A stretch of 64,000 bases of DNA from assembly GCF_024970185.1 (NCBI RefSeq), contig NZ_CP103965.1, positions 1,112,001 to 1,176,000 of the forward strand. Reading direction: 5' to 3'. The stretch comes from Pseudomonas sp. N3-W. GTDB taxonomy: Bacteria; Pseudomonadota; Gammaproteobacteria; Pseudomonadales; Pseudomonadaceae. The notes beneath the pieces are model-generated. The model made no database searches and was not told where the DNA came from. It saw only the letters and a list, made by a program, of their open reading frames with translations. Of this stretch, positions 54,148-62,897 are shown one piece after another; the stretch's first letter is position 1; every line of letters begins with the position of its first letter. Position numbers and translations under genes: made by a program.

Positions 54148-54774
54148 TTACAGGTACGTCATCTCAAGGGTTGCCGAGCCATCAATGGGCACTTCATTGC
54201 TCAGGTCCAGTCCGTCCGCCCGAGCGATAGACGTGCCGATCAGCAGATCCAGCGTCAGGTTCTGAGCGGCAATCGGTTGGCTGACGTTATCCATGGCAGC
54301 CACTGACATGTATTGAGTGGGCCACCAGAACAGATTGTGCTGCCAGTCCGTTTTCCCGTCCGGGGACCTGATTGCCGCGACTTCTACGCCATCCGCAACA
54401 GCATTCATCATCACAATGTTGTAGCCCCCCAGTTTCTGGCTGCCGTTGATCAGCCCCAGGCCGAAGTACAGGCTGCCTGCCTGCGAGGCCGTTCCCGCGC
54501 GATTGTCCGTGGCGAGCAGGGCGAAAGGGATGGCAGAGTCGCAACTCACTTGCAGCGTCAGCGTGTGATCCGGCAGAGGCGTCGAGCCGGTTTGCCGCAG
54601 GTCCTTTGCCGCAATCCTGTCAAAATCGACCACGCCGCCGCCGGACAGGTTCGGCAAACAAGCCGCCGGGGTAATGGCGCCGTTGACCGCCAGGTCGACC
54701 GTAGACGCCGCGAGAGCCTGGGGCATGGCAGCGATCAGCACAGCCGTGGACAGGACCGCAAAACAGTACTTCAT
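54148..54774 (-). CDS. DUF1120 fimbrial subunit-like protein (locus gene 8)
   Basis: A 208-residue exported protein. Signal peptide FAVLSTAVLIAAMPQALA, mature start ASTVDLAVNGAITPAACLP. The DUF1120 core has two Cys (about 39 and 78), an LSGGGVVDFDRI turn and an ending SATLEMTYL with the penultimate Tyr usual for chaperone-usher subunits. The last ~25 residues are nearly the same as those of the gene at 60645-61265, indicating duplication. It is the most distal gene of the operon, so possibly the least expressed. Confidence 0.82.
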   Translation of the reverse strand: MKYCFAVLSTAVLIAAMPQALAASTVDLAVNGAITPAACLPNLSGGGVVDFDRIAAKDLRQTGSTPLPDHTLTLQVSCDSAIPFALLATDNRAGTASQAGSLYFGLGLINGSQKLGGYNIVMMNAVADGVEVAAIRSPDGKTDWQHNLFWWPTQYMSVAAMDNVSQPIAAQNLTLDLLIGTSIARADGLDLSNEVPIDGSATLEMTYL

Positions 54775-54797
54775 TCGGGTGTTTCCTTATTGTGTGG

Positions 54798-55448
54798 TTA
54801 CAGGTATTTGATGTGCAGGCTGCCTGAGCCATCGATGCGCACGTCACTGCTCAGGTCCAGGTTTTTCAGGGCGGCGAGCACCACCTCGATGTTCAACAAG
54901 CTGTTTAGATCCTGGATCGCTGAAGGGCCTGCGGTGCTGCCTTCGATATCGGTGAAGCCCAGGTAGCTGCGTGAACCGATATCGATCGGTCGCAGGTTAG
55001 AGGTGCGCCAGGCGGCGCCGCCGGTGGTGGATTCGGTGCCATAGATTTGCGGCAGGCTGTCGGCCACGGTGAGCTTCGGGTCGAAGCTCACCGAAAACAG
55101 GCCGACCTTGTTGCCTTTGTTGTCGAAGCCCAGCCCGTAGTAAATCTCGCTGTTGACGTTCGCCGAGCCGTCGCGGTTGTCTGTCATGAGCAGGACGAAA
55201 CGGGTGGGGCCGTTACAGCTGATGCCAAGGCTCAACTGGCGCAGCTGCAGCCTCGTGCCGGTCTCGATGTTCAGGTCCTGATGCGAGATCCTGCCCAGGT
55301 CGACCACGCCGCCGCCGGACAGGGTCGGGACGCAGGCCAGTGGCGTAATGCGGCCCTGGACGGTCAACTCGACGGTAGATGCCGCCTGTGCCAACGGCAG
55401 GGTCAGCAAGCCGACCACACTGGAAAATGCAATGCCATAAAGGTTCAT
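54798..55448 (-). CDS. DUF1120 fimbrial subunit-like protein (locus gene 7)
   Basis: A 216-residue exported protein with signal peptide ending in LTLPLAQA and mature start ASTVELTVQGRITPLACVPT. Two Cys, LSGGGVVDLGRIS turn, ending GSLHIKYL. Within the locus it is closest to the C-terminal domain of the adhesin encoded at 55469: both have SYLGFTD near residue 165 and a DRIDGSG/NGSG ending. It may therefore be the subunit that contacts the adhesin. Confidence 0.82.
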   Translation of the reverse strand: MNLYGIAFSSVVGLLTLPLAQAASTVELTVQGRITPLACVPTLSGGGVVDLGRISHQDLNIETGTRLQLRQLSLGISCNGPTRFVLLMTDNRDGSANVNSEIYYGLGFDNKGNKVGLFSVSFDPKLTVADSLPQIYGTESTTGGAAWRTSNLRPIDIGSRSYLGFTDIEGSTAGPSAIQDLNSLLNIEVVLAALKNLDLSSDVRIDGSGSLHIKYL

Positions 55449-55468
55449 CAGTGGTTCCTCGATAGACG

Positions 55469-56608
55469 TTACAGGTAAATGATTTCGATGGTGCCCGAGC
55501 CGTTCAGGCGCACGTCGTTACGCAAATCCAGGGCTTGGGTAGGGGCTACAATCGCCTTGATGTGCAGGCTCCCGGACAGGTTCTGGATCGACACCGGGCC
55601 AGTGCTGTCGCCGACGCTGTCGGTAAACCCCAGATAGCTGTTGGCGCCGATGGGGATCGTCCGGGAGCTGGCGCTGCTCCACGCTCTGCCGGACGTGGTG
55701 GAGTCGGTGCGATAGAGCGTGGCGAGGGTATCGGCGCTGAACTCGGCGGGGTCGACGTTCACGTAGAAGCGACCGATCTTGTTGCCGGTGCCGTCCAGGT
55801 CCAGGCCATAAGACGTTTCATCCGTACCGCCCGTGGCGGAACCGTCGCGGTTGTCCTGCATGCGTACGGCGAACGGGGTGGCGGCGTCACAGGCGACGGA
55901 AAACAGCAGCGTTTTGGTCGGGAGCACGGTTTCCTTGTCGATGTTCAGTTCCTTGACCGACAGCCTGCCGTAATCCACCACGCCGCCGTTGGACAGTGTC
56001 GGGATACAGGACGCCGGAACGACACGGGCGCGCAACGTCAGCTCCCGGGCACGACCGGTGCCAACGGCGTCGATCAGGCCGCTGGCTTCCCAGGTGGTTG
56101 CGTCCTGGACCAACGTGGCGCCCGCGTCGGCCCAGGCGTTGACCGACAGTTGCAGGGCCAGGCTTTTGCCTGATACCACGGCCCCGGCGCGCACCGGTGC
56201 GATGCCGTAGCCAGGAAGCCAGTCGAGCACGGTGGCGTTGTCGGCAGGCGGTTGGCCGACGGCGCTCAACAGTCCCAGTTCGGTGGCCTGGCCATCCACC
56301 ACCGCGTCGCTGACCTGGAGCCGATAGTTGCCGCGTTCGGTAAAGCGCAGCCGTTCGGCGCTGGCCGCCAACCCTCGGTAGAACAGGCTCAAGTCCATGA
56401 CCTGCGGGCAGTTAAGGGTCAGGCTCAGGCGGCGTTCGCCAATTAATTGCTGGCCGGCTTGATGGTGCCGGGCGATGCGGCTCAACTGGCCGAAATCCAG
56501 CACCGTTTCGCTCAGGTTGAGCTGGCACTCTTCCAGCGCCTGAGCGCTGGTGGCTGTGCCGATCAGCAGAAAGATCGCCAGCCGTTGCAGGGTTTTATCC
56601 AGGTTCAT
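55469..56608 (-). CDS. Two-domain DUF1120 protein, probable tip adhesin
   Basis: A 379-residue exported protein, about 1.8 times the size of the other subunits. Signal peptide IFLLIGTATSAQALEE (cleavage about residue 25). The N-terminal domain (about 25-200) contains two Cys (ECQLNLS, LNCPQV) and has no repeat of the DUF1120 signature. The C-terminal domain (about 200-379) is a full DUF1120 pilin domain (LRARVVPASCIPTLSNGGVV ... GTIEIIYL). A receptor-binding lectin domain fused to a pilin domain is the architecture of tip adhesins. It lies 10 bp downstream of the usher gene, a normal position. The ligand is unknown. Confidence 0.78.
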   Translation of the reverse strand: MNLDKTLQRLAIFLLIGTATSAQALEECQLNLSETVLDFGQLSRIARHHQAGQQLIGERRLSLTLNCPQVMDLSLFYRGLAASAERLRFTERGNYRLQVSDAVVDGQATELGLLSAVGQPPADNATVLDWLPGYGIAPVRAGAVVSGKSLALQLSVNAWADAGATLVQDATTWEASGLIDAVGTGRARELTLRARVVPASCIPTLSNGGVVDYGRLSVKELNIDKETVLPTKTLLFSVACDAATPFAVRMQDNRDGSATGGTDETSYGLDLDGTGNKIGRFYVNVDPAEFSADTLATLYRTDSTTSGRAWSSASSRTIPIGANSYLGFTDSVGDSTGPVSIQNLSGSLHIKAIVAPTQALDLRNDVRLNGSGTIEIIYL

Positions 56609-56618
56609 TGCAAAGTCC

Positions 56619-59084
56619 TCAAGGCGTCTGGCAGCGGGCGGGCGCGGTTTCGAAATACACCTGCGGATCAGCCTTTTCCGGCAGTTTGAAGTGCAACTGA
56701 CAGCGACTCATGCCGGGGGCTTTTATCCACAGCGAAGGTTGATCGAGCACGTTGGGCAAGAACACCTGGCTGTTGTCCTGTACCAGGGTCACGAATGCAC
56801 CCTGATCGTCAGTGACCGACGCGCCACGGGGCAGTGGTTGGTCCTGATCGGTGCTGACGGTGAGCAATGCGCGGCGTGTCATCGAGACACCGAAGTCGAT
56901 CCGGTCCACGGCCCCGCGTCCGGCGGAGACCATTGCCAAGCCGTTGCTGATGTCGGCGTTGCGTGGTAGTGAGCGGGTCTGCACCTCCACGGCACTACGT
57001 CCATAGGCCGACACTTGCGGGACCACGGCCTGGCCTTGCCAGTCGGTCCAGACCGGGCCGCTTGGGGTGTTGACCTTGATGCCGGACATGTCGCCGACCG
57101 AGAGCAGGGCGAAGGTGTCGCGCACCGGATAAGGCGAGAACGTAACCCCGCCGGCATGCGCCACGACGCCACCACGCGCGCCCCCCTGATAGCTCGATTG
57201 ATCAGCGTTGGATCGGGTGTAGTTGAAATCGAACTGGCTGTAGCGCGGCAAATAGGAAACACCCAGCGAGCTTTCCACTTCCTGGTCGCGGCTGTCGTGT
57301 TCGGCGGCGACGCGATAGCTGAGCTGGTCGTTGACCTGCTCGTTCAGGCCCAGGCCAGTGCGGTGCTCGCCTCCTGAGTTACGCAGCCAGGAGCGGCCTC
57401 GGCGGTTTTCGCCCAGCGGCACGCTGACGGTGAAGTACAGCGCGTTGTCCTGGAAATTTTCGCCGCCCATTTGCCTTTCGCCACTGGCGGAAACCGACAC
57501 GCCCCTGATGTTGGTGCCCCAGGATGCGAACAGGCGGCTGCTGTCGTCACCGTTGAAGGTCGTGGCGCGCGACGCCCCGCCGCTGAATGCGCCCAGCCAC
57601 GGATGCGTCCAGGACAGCGCCAGGCTTTGCTGGTCGCGATAGCGGTGACGGGTGTTGCGGCGAGTCTCGCGGTCGTTCTGGTAGACCGTTTCTTCCAGCT
57701 CGCGATAGTGAGGCGTGCGATAGGAATTGGCGGCCGTGAACGACCATTGCTCGTCCAGTCGCTGAGTCCAGGACAGGTCGGTTTGCAGTCCGCGCTCAGC
57801 CTCATCGATACGTGCATCGGCGGCCTGGGTCGAGAGCTGGATCTGGCTGTCGGCCCAGGGCAACCAGCCCAGGCTCAAGCCGGCGGAGCGGTAATCACTG
57901 GCAAACAACGTACCGGCGCCCAGGCTCAGTTGCGGGTGCAGCGCGCCGCTCCAGCCGGCACTGACCACCCAGGGGTCGTTGCCATCGGCGTCGCCGATAT
58001 TGCGTACTCGCCCCGCGCCGATTGAATAGCCGGGGGCAGGCAAACCGATGCCGAGCATGGCGGCAGGGACGGTATAGCGCCGTTCGCCGCCCGACGTTTC
58101 CTTGACCGTGACTTCGACATCCGAACGGCTGTTGAGGCGTCGGACGTCGGTCAGGGAAAACGGCCCGGCGGGCACCACCGTCGAGTGGATCAGCGCGCCG
58201 TTCTGGCGAATTTCCACCTGCGCGGGGCTGTTGGCGATGCCGTCGATGGTTGCGCCCTGATGCTGGTCCTGCAACGCCTGTTCAGTGAAGACCTGCACGC
58301 CAGTGATCTGCGCACCGGACAACACCGGGTTGTAGAGGTTGATCTGACCGCCCTGCAGCACCGCCTGATGACTGGCGAAGGTGCGTTGCGCATAGGCTTC
58401 CAGGTGCGTGGTGCTGGAACGGTCGTCTTGCCAGGTCTGCACTTGCCGACTGCGCACGATCCAGTCGCCGGCATTGAACCCGACTTCGGTGTTGGCTGAT
58501 CCGAAGCGGTTGCTGTCATCATTGAAACGGTTGTAGACACCGCTCAAATCGTAATTGAGCAGGGCGGCCACGCCACCGGTCTCGTAGCCGGAAATATCCT
58601 GCTGGGTCGGGCGCAGGGCGGCGGTCGGTACCACCAGCGCGACACTCAGCGTGGCCGGGTCCTGTTCCACCACGGTCTGCGGGTAAGCCTTGATGAAGTC
58701 ATGACAGCGCTGATTGTCATCGGGGACGATCAGTTTGCCCGTGTCGAGTAGCGGGCGATCAAAACACAGCATGCCCTGCTGGTCGAACTGCACGTCGATG
58801 CGTCCCTGCCGCAGGCCGTTGACGCTCAGGCTGACGGCATGGGTGCCGGCGGTAAAGCGCGGGCTCTCCAGCAGCAACCTGGCCAGCGCCGGATCGATCC
58901 CGCGCTGCTGCAAGGTCTGCGCGTCGAACTGGCCCTGATTGTCTGCCCAGGCGGGGGTGAGCCACAGCAGATTGATCAGCGGTAGCGCGGCCCGGCTCAG
59001 GCGTGTTCGCACCAAGGTCCGGCGCGAACCGACGCGCACAGCTGCGCCGTCACGGTAATTCAATACTGTTTTCACGAAGGACAC
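56619..59084 (-). CDS. Outer-membrane usher protein of chaperone-usher fimbriae
   Basis: An 821-residue usher of the FimD/PapC superfamily. A long signal region (about 1-47, ending TPAWA) precedes the N-terminal chaperone-binding domain, the beta-barrel with plug (QVFTEQALQDQHQG, VVPAGPFSLTDVRRLNSRSD), and C-terminal domains with two Cys at the end (RCQLHFKLPEK, PARCQTP). It threads and assembles the DUF1120 subunits and anchors the fibre. The signal peptide is unusually long with many Arg, so a later start is possible. Confidence 0.88.
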   Translation of the reverse strand: MSFVKTVLNYRDGAAVRVGSRRTLVRTRLSRAALPLINLLWLTPAWADNQGQFDAQTLQQRGIDPALARLLLESPRFTAGTHAVSLSVNGLRQGRIDVQFDQQGMLCFDRPLLDTGKLIVPDDNQRCHDFIKAYPQTVVEQDPATLSVALVVPTAALRPTQQDISGYETGGVAALLNYDLSGVYNRFNDDSNRFGSANTEVGFNAGDWIVRSRQVQTWQDDRSSTTHLEAYAQRTFASHQAVLQGGQINLYNPVLSGAQITGVQVFTEQALQDQHQGATIDGIANSPAQVEIRQNGALIHSTVVPAGPFSLTDVRRLNSRSDVEVTVKETSGGERRYTVPAAMLGIGLPAPGYSIGAGRVRNIGDADGNDPWVVSAGWSGALHPQLSLGAGTLFASDYRSAGLSLGWLPWADSQIQLSTQAADARIDEAERGLQTDLSWTQRLDEQWSFTAANSYRTPHYRELEETVYQNDRETRRNTRHRYRDQQSLALSWTHPWLGAFSGGASRATTFNGDDSSRLFASWGTNIRGVSVSASGERQMGGENFQDNALYFTVSVPLGENRRGRSWLRNSGGEHRTGLGLNEQVNDQLSYRVAAEHDSRDQEVESSLGVSYLPRYSQFDFNYTRSNADQSSYQGGARGGVVAHAGGVTFSPYPVRDTFALLSVGDMSGIKVNTPSGPVWTDWQGQAVVPQVSAYGRSAVEVQTRSLPRNADISNGLAMVSAGRGAVDRIDFGVSMTRRALLTVSTDQDQPLPRGASVTDDQGAFVTLVQDNSQVFLPNVLDQPSLWIKAPGMSRCQLHFKLPEKADPQVYFETAPARCQTP

Positions 59085-59138
59085 TCGGTTTGTGGGGGCG
59101 CGCAGGCTTACTGCGCAGCGTTCCCGGGCTGTCGGGTG

Positions 59139-59160
59139 GTGACCGTCATATCGCGGTCAC
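59139..59160 (-). other. Hairpin in the chaperone-usher gap
   Basis: GTGACCG (59139-59145) pairs with CGGTCAC (59154-59160), loop TCATATCG. It lies in the 115-bp gap between chaperone and usher genes, the widest gap of the locus. Might modulate the relative output of subunits/chaperone versus usher. Confidence 0.5.
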
Positions 59161-59199
59161 TTCATTCTTGTTAGGGGCGACTCCTGAAGCGTGAAGGGC

Positions 59200-59916
59200 T
59201 CAGGGGCTGATCGGTGCGTCATAGGCGGCGACTGCGAAGCCGTACACGGTGGCCGGTTGCAGGCGTACGGTGTTGGCGGACTGCGTCGGCACGCCCACCG
59301 TCAGGTGCTCGCCTGGCAGGATGTAGGTGCGCGGCAACATCGCCTTGTCCTTGCCGGGGAGCAGTTGCAGTTCCTGCGCCAGGCGCACCACATAAGGGGT
59401 GTCGTTGAGCACGCTGAGTTCGTTGTTTTTCAGCGACCAGCTCAAGCCGGTCCAGGGCGTGCGATTCGTTGCCAGGCCCTTGGGGTGAATGATTACCGGC
59501 AGGTTCTGCCTGACCGTCACGCCGACCCGGGCATGACCCGCTTCGGTGGCCTCGCGGTCCTGGGGCATGCCTTCGAAAATCGCTCGCTTGAGCCGTTGGG
59601 TCCGCAGCGGCTGCGGATTTTGCAGAATGAAGCGCACCAGTTGCGATGCCGAGGGGTTCACCCTGGCCAGTGGCGGGGTGACGACCAGCAGGCTTTCGGT
59701 GTCTTCGGGCACGTTTTCCAGGGTGACATGCAACAGTGAAACTTTTGCATCGGTGTTGGTGACAGAAACGGCAGCTTCACCCTCTGCCTCGTAGACGATC
59801 ACCACGGACGTTTCCGGCACCATGCCGTCGGCCTGGGCCGAACAGCTCAACACCAGGCTCAACAGGCCCAGGCTCAGGGTGCGTCGCAGATCGTATTTTG
59901 AATATAGCGTGGTCAT
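59200..59916 (-). CDS. Periplasmic fimbrial chaperone (PapD-like)
   Basis: A 238-residue periplasmic chaperone with two immunoglobulin-like domains. Signal peptide ends in LSCSAQADG. The G1-strand region LARVNPSASQLVRFIL with alternating hydrophobics is typical; it completes subunits by donor-strand complementation. The ATG at 59916 begins the n-region YSKYDLRRTL; an ATG at 59940 in frame is an alternative, and neither has a strong ribosome site. It serves the DUF1120 subunits of this operon. Confidence 0.85.
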   Translation of the reverse strand: MTTLYSKYDLRRTLSLGLLSLVLSCSAQADGMVPETSVVIVYEAEGEAAVSVTNTDAKVSLLHVTLENVPEDTESLLVVTPPLARVNPSASQLVRFILQNPQPLRTQRLKRAIFEGMPQDREATEAGHARVGVTVRQNLPVIIHPKGLATNRTPWTGLSWSLKNNELSVLNDTPYVVRLAQELQLLPGKDKAMLPRTYILPGEHLTVGVPTQSANTVRLQPATVYGFAVAAYDAPISP

Positions 59917-59984
59917 GACGTGTCTCGTCAGGTCATTCATGACCCGGCCCCAGGCAAAAGGCCTGAGGTCGGATCGCGAGAACG

Positions 59985-60608
59985 TTAAAGGTATTTGACG
60001 GTTATCGTGGCTGAGCCATCCAGTGGCACTTCGTTATCCAGTGTCAGCTGTCGGGTCGGTGCGATTTCCGCACCGACCCGCACATCGGCCGTCAGGTTGC
60101 GTACGGGAATCGGCACCAGAGAGCCAATATGAGCGACACTGAGAATGTCACCCCGAACAAGATTGGGTTCGGCCCACCATGAACCGCCGCCGTTCGGCGA
60201 AGCGATGGTATGGACCGTTATGCCGTCGGCAACGGGCGAAGAAAATCGCAGATCGAAAGCCCCGAGTTTTTCGCCGCCGTTGATTAACCCCAGGCCGTAA
60301 TACTGGAGATCGTTCCGGTGGTCCGAGCCTTCACGGTTGTCGTTGCCTTGCAAGGCCAGCAACGTGCTGCCCTCGCAGGTGACGGCCAGTTGCAGGTTGA
60401 CGTTGGCCAGGGAGGTGGCGCGGTCGGGCCTCAGGTCCTTGGAGGACATTTTGCCGTAGTCGACCACGCCGCCGCTGGTCAGCGACGGTGTGCAGGAACT
60501 CGGTGTAACCAGCCCCTTGACTGCCAGATCCACGGTCGAAGCCGCGTGAGCACCAAGGGCGCTGCCCAACAGCAGGACGGGCGCGATGGCGCTGAGCATC
60601 TTGTTCAT
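59985..60608 (-). CDS. DUF1120 fimbrial subunit-like protein (locus gene 3)
   Basis: A 207-residue exported protein; signal peptide ends in LGAHA, mature start ASTVDLAVKGLVTPSSCTPS. Two Cys, LTSGGVVDYGKMSSKDLRPD turn, ending SATITVKYL. Located between another subunit gene and the chaperone gene. Belongs to the same subgroup as the genes at 54148, 60645 and 61313. Probably a structural pilin; direct evidence is lacking. Confidence 0.82.
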   Translation of the reverse strand: MNKMLSAIAPVLLLGSALGAHAASTVDLAVKGLVTPSSCTPSLTSGGVVDYGKMSSKDLRPDRATSLANVNLQLAVTCEGSTLLALQGNDNREGSDHRNDLQYYGLGLINGGEKLGAFDLRFSSPVADGITVHTIASPNGGGSWWAEPNLVRGDILSVAHIGSLVPIPVRNLTADVRVGAEIAPTRQLTLDNEVPLDGSATITVKYL

Positions 60609-60644
60609 GGTGAAACGAACTCCTTTTCAGTACAGATCCAGTGG

Positions 60645-61265
60645 TTACAGGTACTTCACTTCCAGTGTGGCCGAACCGTCGATCGGCACTTCATTGCTCA
60701 GGTCCAGGCCGTCGGTGCGGGCGATGACTGTTTGCACTTCCAGGTCCACTGTCAGGTTTTGCATAGGGATCGGTTGCGAGTCATCGCTCATGGCGGCGAC
60801 CGAGGACAGATATTGCGGGTTCCAGAACGCATCGTTCATCCAGGACCGGCCGTTGTCCTCGGTAACGATGGGCTGGACGGCCACGGTGTCAGCGATCGGG
60901 TTGCGCAGGTACAAATAGTAGTAACCCAGCTTCTGATCACCGTTGATCAGGCCCAGCCCCATACCCTGAAGCGTTGCCGAAGAGCCAGAACGATTGTCGA
61001 TTGCCTTGAGGCCAACGAGGATCGGTGCATCGCAACTCACGCTCATTTGCAGGGTTCTCACGCCGATCAAGGTGCTCTGTGTGGTCTTGAGATCTTTCGC
61101 CGAGATCTTGCCGTAGTCGACCTGGCCACCGCCGGACAACAGCGGCGTGCAGGAGTTGGGGGTAATCAGGCCAGTGACCGTCAAGTCCACGGTGGACGCA
61201 GCAAACGCGGCGGGCGCGCAGGCAATCAACAGGGTGCTGGTAACGGTTTTGAGTAGCTTGTTCAC
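60645..61265 (-). CDS. DUF1120 fimbrial subunit-like protein (locus gene 2)
   Basis: A 206-residue exported protein starting at a GTG (61265) with AAGGAAC upstream. The frame continues to 61316 but those codons overlap the preceding gene end and lack a ribosome site. Signal peptide LLIACAPAAFA, mature start ASTVDLTVTGLITPNSCTPL, LSGGGQVDYGKISAKDLKT turn, ending SATLEVKYL. Close relative of the distal gene 54148-54774. Confidence 0.82.
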   Translation of the reverse strand: MNKLLKTVTSTLLIACAPAAFAASTVDLTVTGLITPNSCTPLLSGGGQVDYGKISAKDLKTTQSTLIGVRTLQMSVSCDAPILVGLKAIDNRSGSSATLQGMGLGLINGDQKLGYYYLYLRNPIADTVAVQPIVTEDNGRSWMNDAFWNPQYLSSVAAMSDDSQPIPMQNLTVDLEVQTVIARTDGLDLSNEVPIDGSATLEVKYL

Positions 61266-61312
61266 GGTAGAAAGTTCCTTTGTATAAAGGGTAGGGTGAG
61301 GAATGTTGCGGA

Positions 61313-61924
61313 TCACAGGTATTTCAATTGCAGCGTGACGTGGCCGTCGATGGGCTCCTGATCGATCAGGGTCAAACCGTCGGCCGGAGCGATATTGGTG
61401 GCGACACTCAGGTCGGCATCCAGGTTTTGCACGGCAATGGGGGTAAGCGCACCGTCCATGGACGCGACGGCAGTCAGGGCGGCGTGTCCCAGGTAGGACG
61501 CAGCGACCCAGGTACTTCCGCCATTGAGTGAAAAGATGGCGCGCACCGGCACGGTATCGGCCACGGGGTTCATGAGCCCAAAGGCAGCGCTACCCAGCTT
61601 CTCGTTATTACTGGTCATGCCAAGCCCATGCAGACTCTCGACAGGCGATGTGCCTGGACGGTTGTCGATCATATTCATGGCAAAAAGAATCGCGCCTTCA
61701 CAACGCACGCTCAAACGCAGCGCTTGAGTCGGCAAGGCGGTGTGCTGGTCAGGCTTCAGATCGGCGGCCGCAATCTTGCCCAGATCTACCGACCCGCCGC
61801 TGGATAGCAAGGGCTGGCAGGAGCTGGGAGTGATCGTCCCTGTGACGTTCAGATCAGTAGTGCTGGCAGCCCAGACCGACGATGTCAGTACCGAGGCGAG
61901 GACTGCCGGAACAAGTCGCTTCAT
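61313..61924 (-). CDS. DUF1120 fimbrial subunit-like protein, first gene of locus
   Basis: A 203-residue exported protein; the start MKRLVPAVLA (ATG 61924) has AAAGG nine bases upstream, better than the ATG at 61930. Signal peptide ends in SSVWA, mature start ASTTDLNVTGTITPSSCQPL, SSGGSVDLGKIAAADLKPDQ turn, ending HVTLQLKYL. As first gene it is likely the major subunit, a guess from position. It faces the HPt/response-regulator genes across a 370-bp region with long inverted repeats. Confidence 0.82.
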   Translation of the reverse strand: MKRLVPAVLASVLTSSVWAASTTDLNVTGTITPSSCQPLLSSGGSVDLGKIAAADLKPDQHTALPTQALRLSVRCEGAILFAMNMIDNRPGTSPVESLHGLGMTSNNEKLGSAAFGLMNPVADTVPVRAIFSLNGGSTWVAASYLGHAALTAVASMDGALTPIAVQNLDADLSVATNIAPADGLTLIDQEPIDGHVTLQLKYL

Positions 61925-62294
61925 GTTCATAACCTTTGTGATGGGCCGCCGATGACAGGTGTCTGTTTCACCCTGCCGAAGGGCGGCAAGGGTCAAGCGT
62001 GACCGTTGCCCCAAGTGGGGTGCGGCGCAATCTAACGAACGGTCGGGGTCGGGGAAATACAACTATTACGAGAAGTGCGTGCGGCACCGAAATGACGGAG
62101 TTGGTCATCAGAATCGTCAATTTTTGATGTAGGAAATTATCCTTTTCGTAATTGTTGTATCGCGCCGGGTCGGGTCGCGCGAATAGTCTGCTCGCTCATC
62201 GGAAGCGTTCACGCAACGCGTTCTGTCTTCTCTGGCCGCCGCCCCTTTGAGTGTTCGTTGCCAAGGGGCAGCCCTGACGAGTTTTTCCAGCGGT
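61925..62294. promoter_or_regulatory. Divergent promoter region of fimbrial locus and HPt gene
   Basis: A 370-bp region without a gene. TACAACTATTACGAGAAG (62058-62075) and CTTTTCGTAATTGTTGTA (62142-62159) are inverse copies matching in 16 of 18 positions, separated by 66 bp of A+T-richer DNA. Promoters in both directions should lie here; the repeats are the prime candidates for regulator binding. Confidence 0.6.
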
Positions 62295-62690
62295 ATGAAG
62301 TCTCTAGCCAACATTGGCGCCCGAGGGGCGCAAGACACCCACAACCCCGCTCCCTTTAACGTGCCGTTGCGCCATACCCGTGAAAGTCTGATCCAGCTGT
62401 TTGGTTCTGCGCAGATGGTGGACCGATTGCTGGACACCATGATTCGAGAGGTGAACCAGGACTTGACCGTCCTGCAACGGGCCCAATCGAGCCTGGATGT
62501 AACGGCGGTCGTGGAGCAGTTGCATCGGATTGTGGGCTGCGTCGCCTTTCTGGGCGCGACCGAATCCGAAACTCAGGGGGCGCGATTGATTGCTGCCGTG
62601 CGCCAACGAGGGGTTGTGATCAATCAGCCGCTTTTGGAGGATTTTCACAAGAGGATGCTGGCCTACCTCAACGATCTTAAAAATCTGTGA
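62295..62690 (+). CDS. Stand-alone histidine phosphotransfer (HPt) protein
   Basis: A 131-residue protein with a C-terminal HPt four-helix bundle (about 35-130). The phospho-acceptor is His77 in VEQLHRIVGCVAFLGAT, matching the HxxxG...G pattern of HPt domains, with Lys of the usual HxLKG replaced by Val. There is no kinase or receiver domain. The ATG at 62295 is preferred; an in-frame GTG at 62247 would add 16 residues. It probably relays phosphate from an unlinked hybrid kinase to the response regulator next door. Confidence 0.78.
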   Translation: MKSLANIGARGAQDTHNPAPFNVPLRHTRESLIQLFGSAQMVDRLLDTMIREVNQDLTVLQRAQSSLDVTAVVEQLHRIVGCVAFLGATESETQGARLIAAVRQRGVVINQPLLEDFHKRMLAYLNDLKNL

Positions 62691-62897
62691 GGCGCCGTGA
62701 TACAGCGCCGTATCTGTCAGCCTATATCCGTGGTGGTGTAGGTTTGTTTCGTAGGTTTTTTCTGTTTTTGTTGTGGGCATGTGGCCTGCTTCAACAGGCA
62801 TGGGCAACCCGGAAATGAGGGCACTGATTGGCAGTTGTGGGACGTGTGAAGCGGGGGTATTTTGCGCGAGTCCAGATTGTCATCACGAGTAGGTCCA

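Noticed and set aside
62058..62159. Invertible promoter (fim-type phase switch)
   Set aside because: The repeats are imperfect, only 66 bp apart, and no tyrosine or serine recombinase gene is in the window; regulator sites are more likely.
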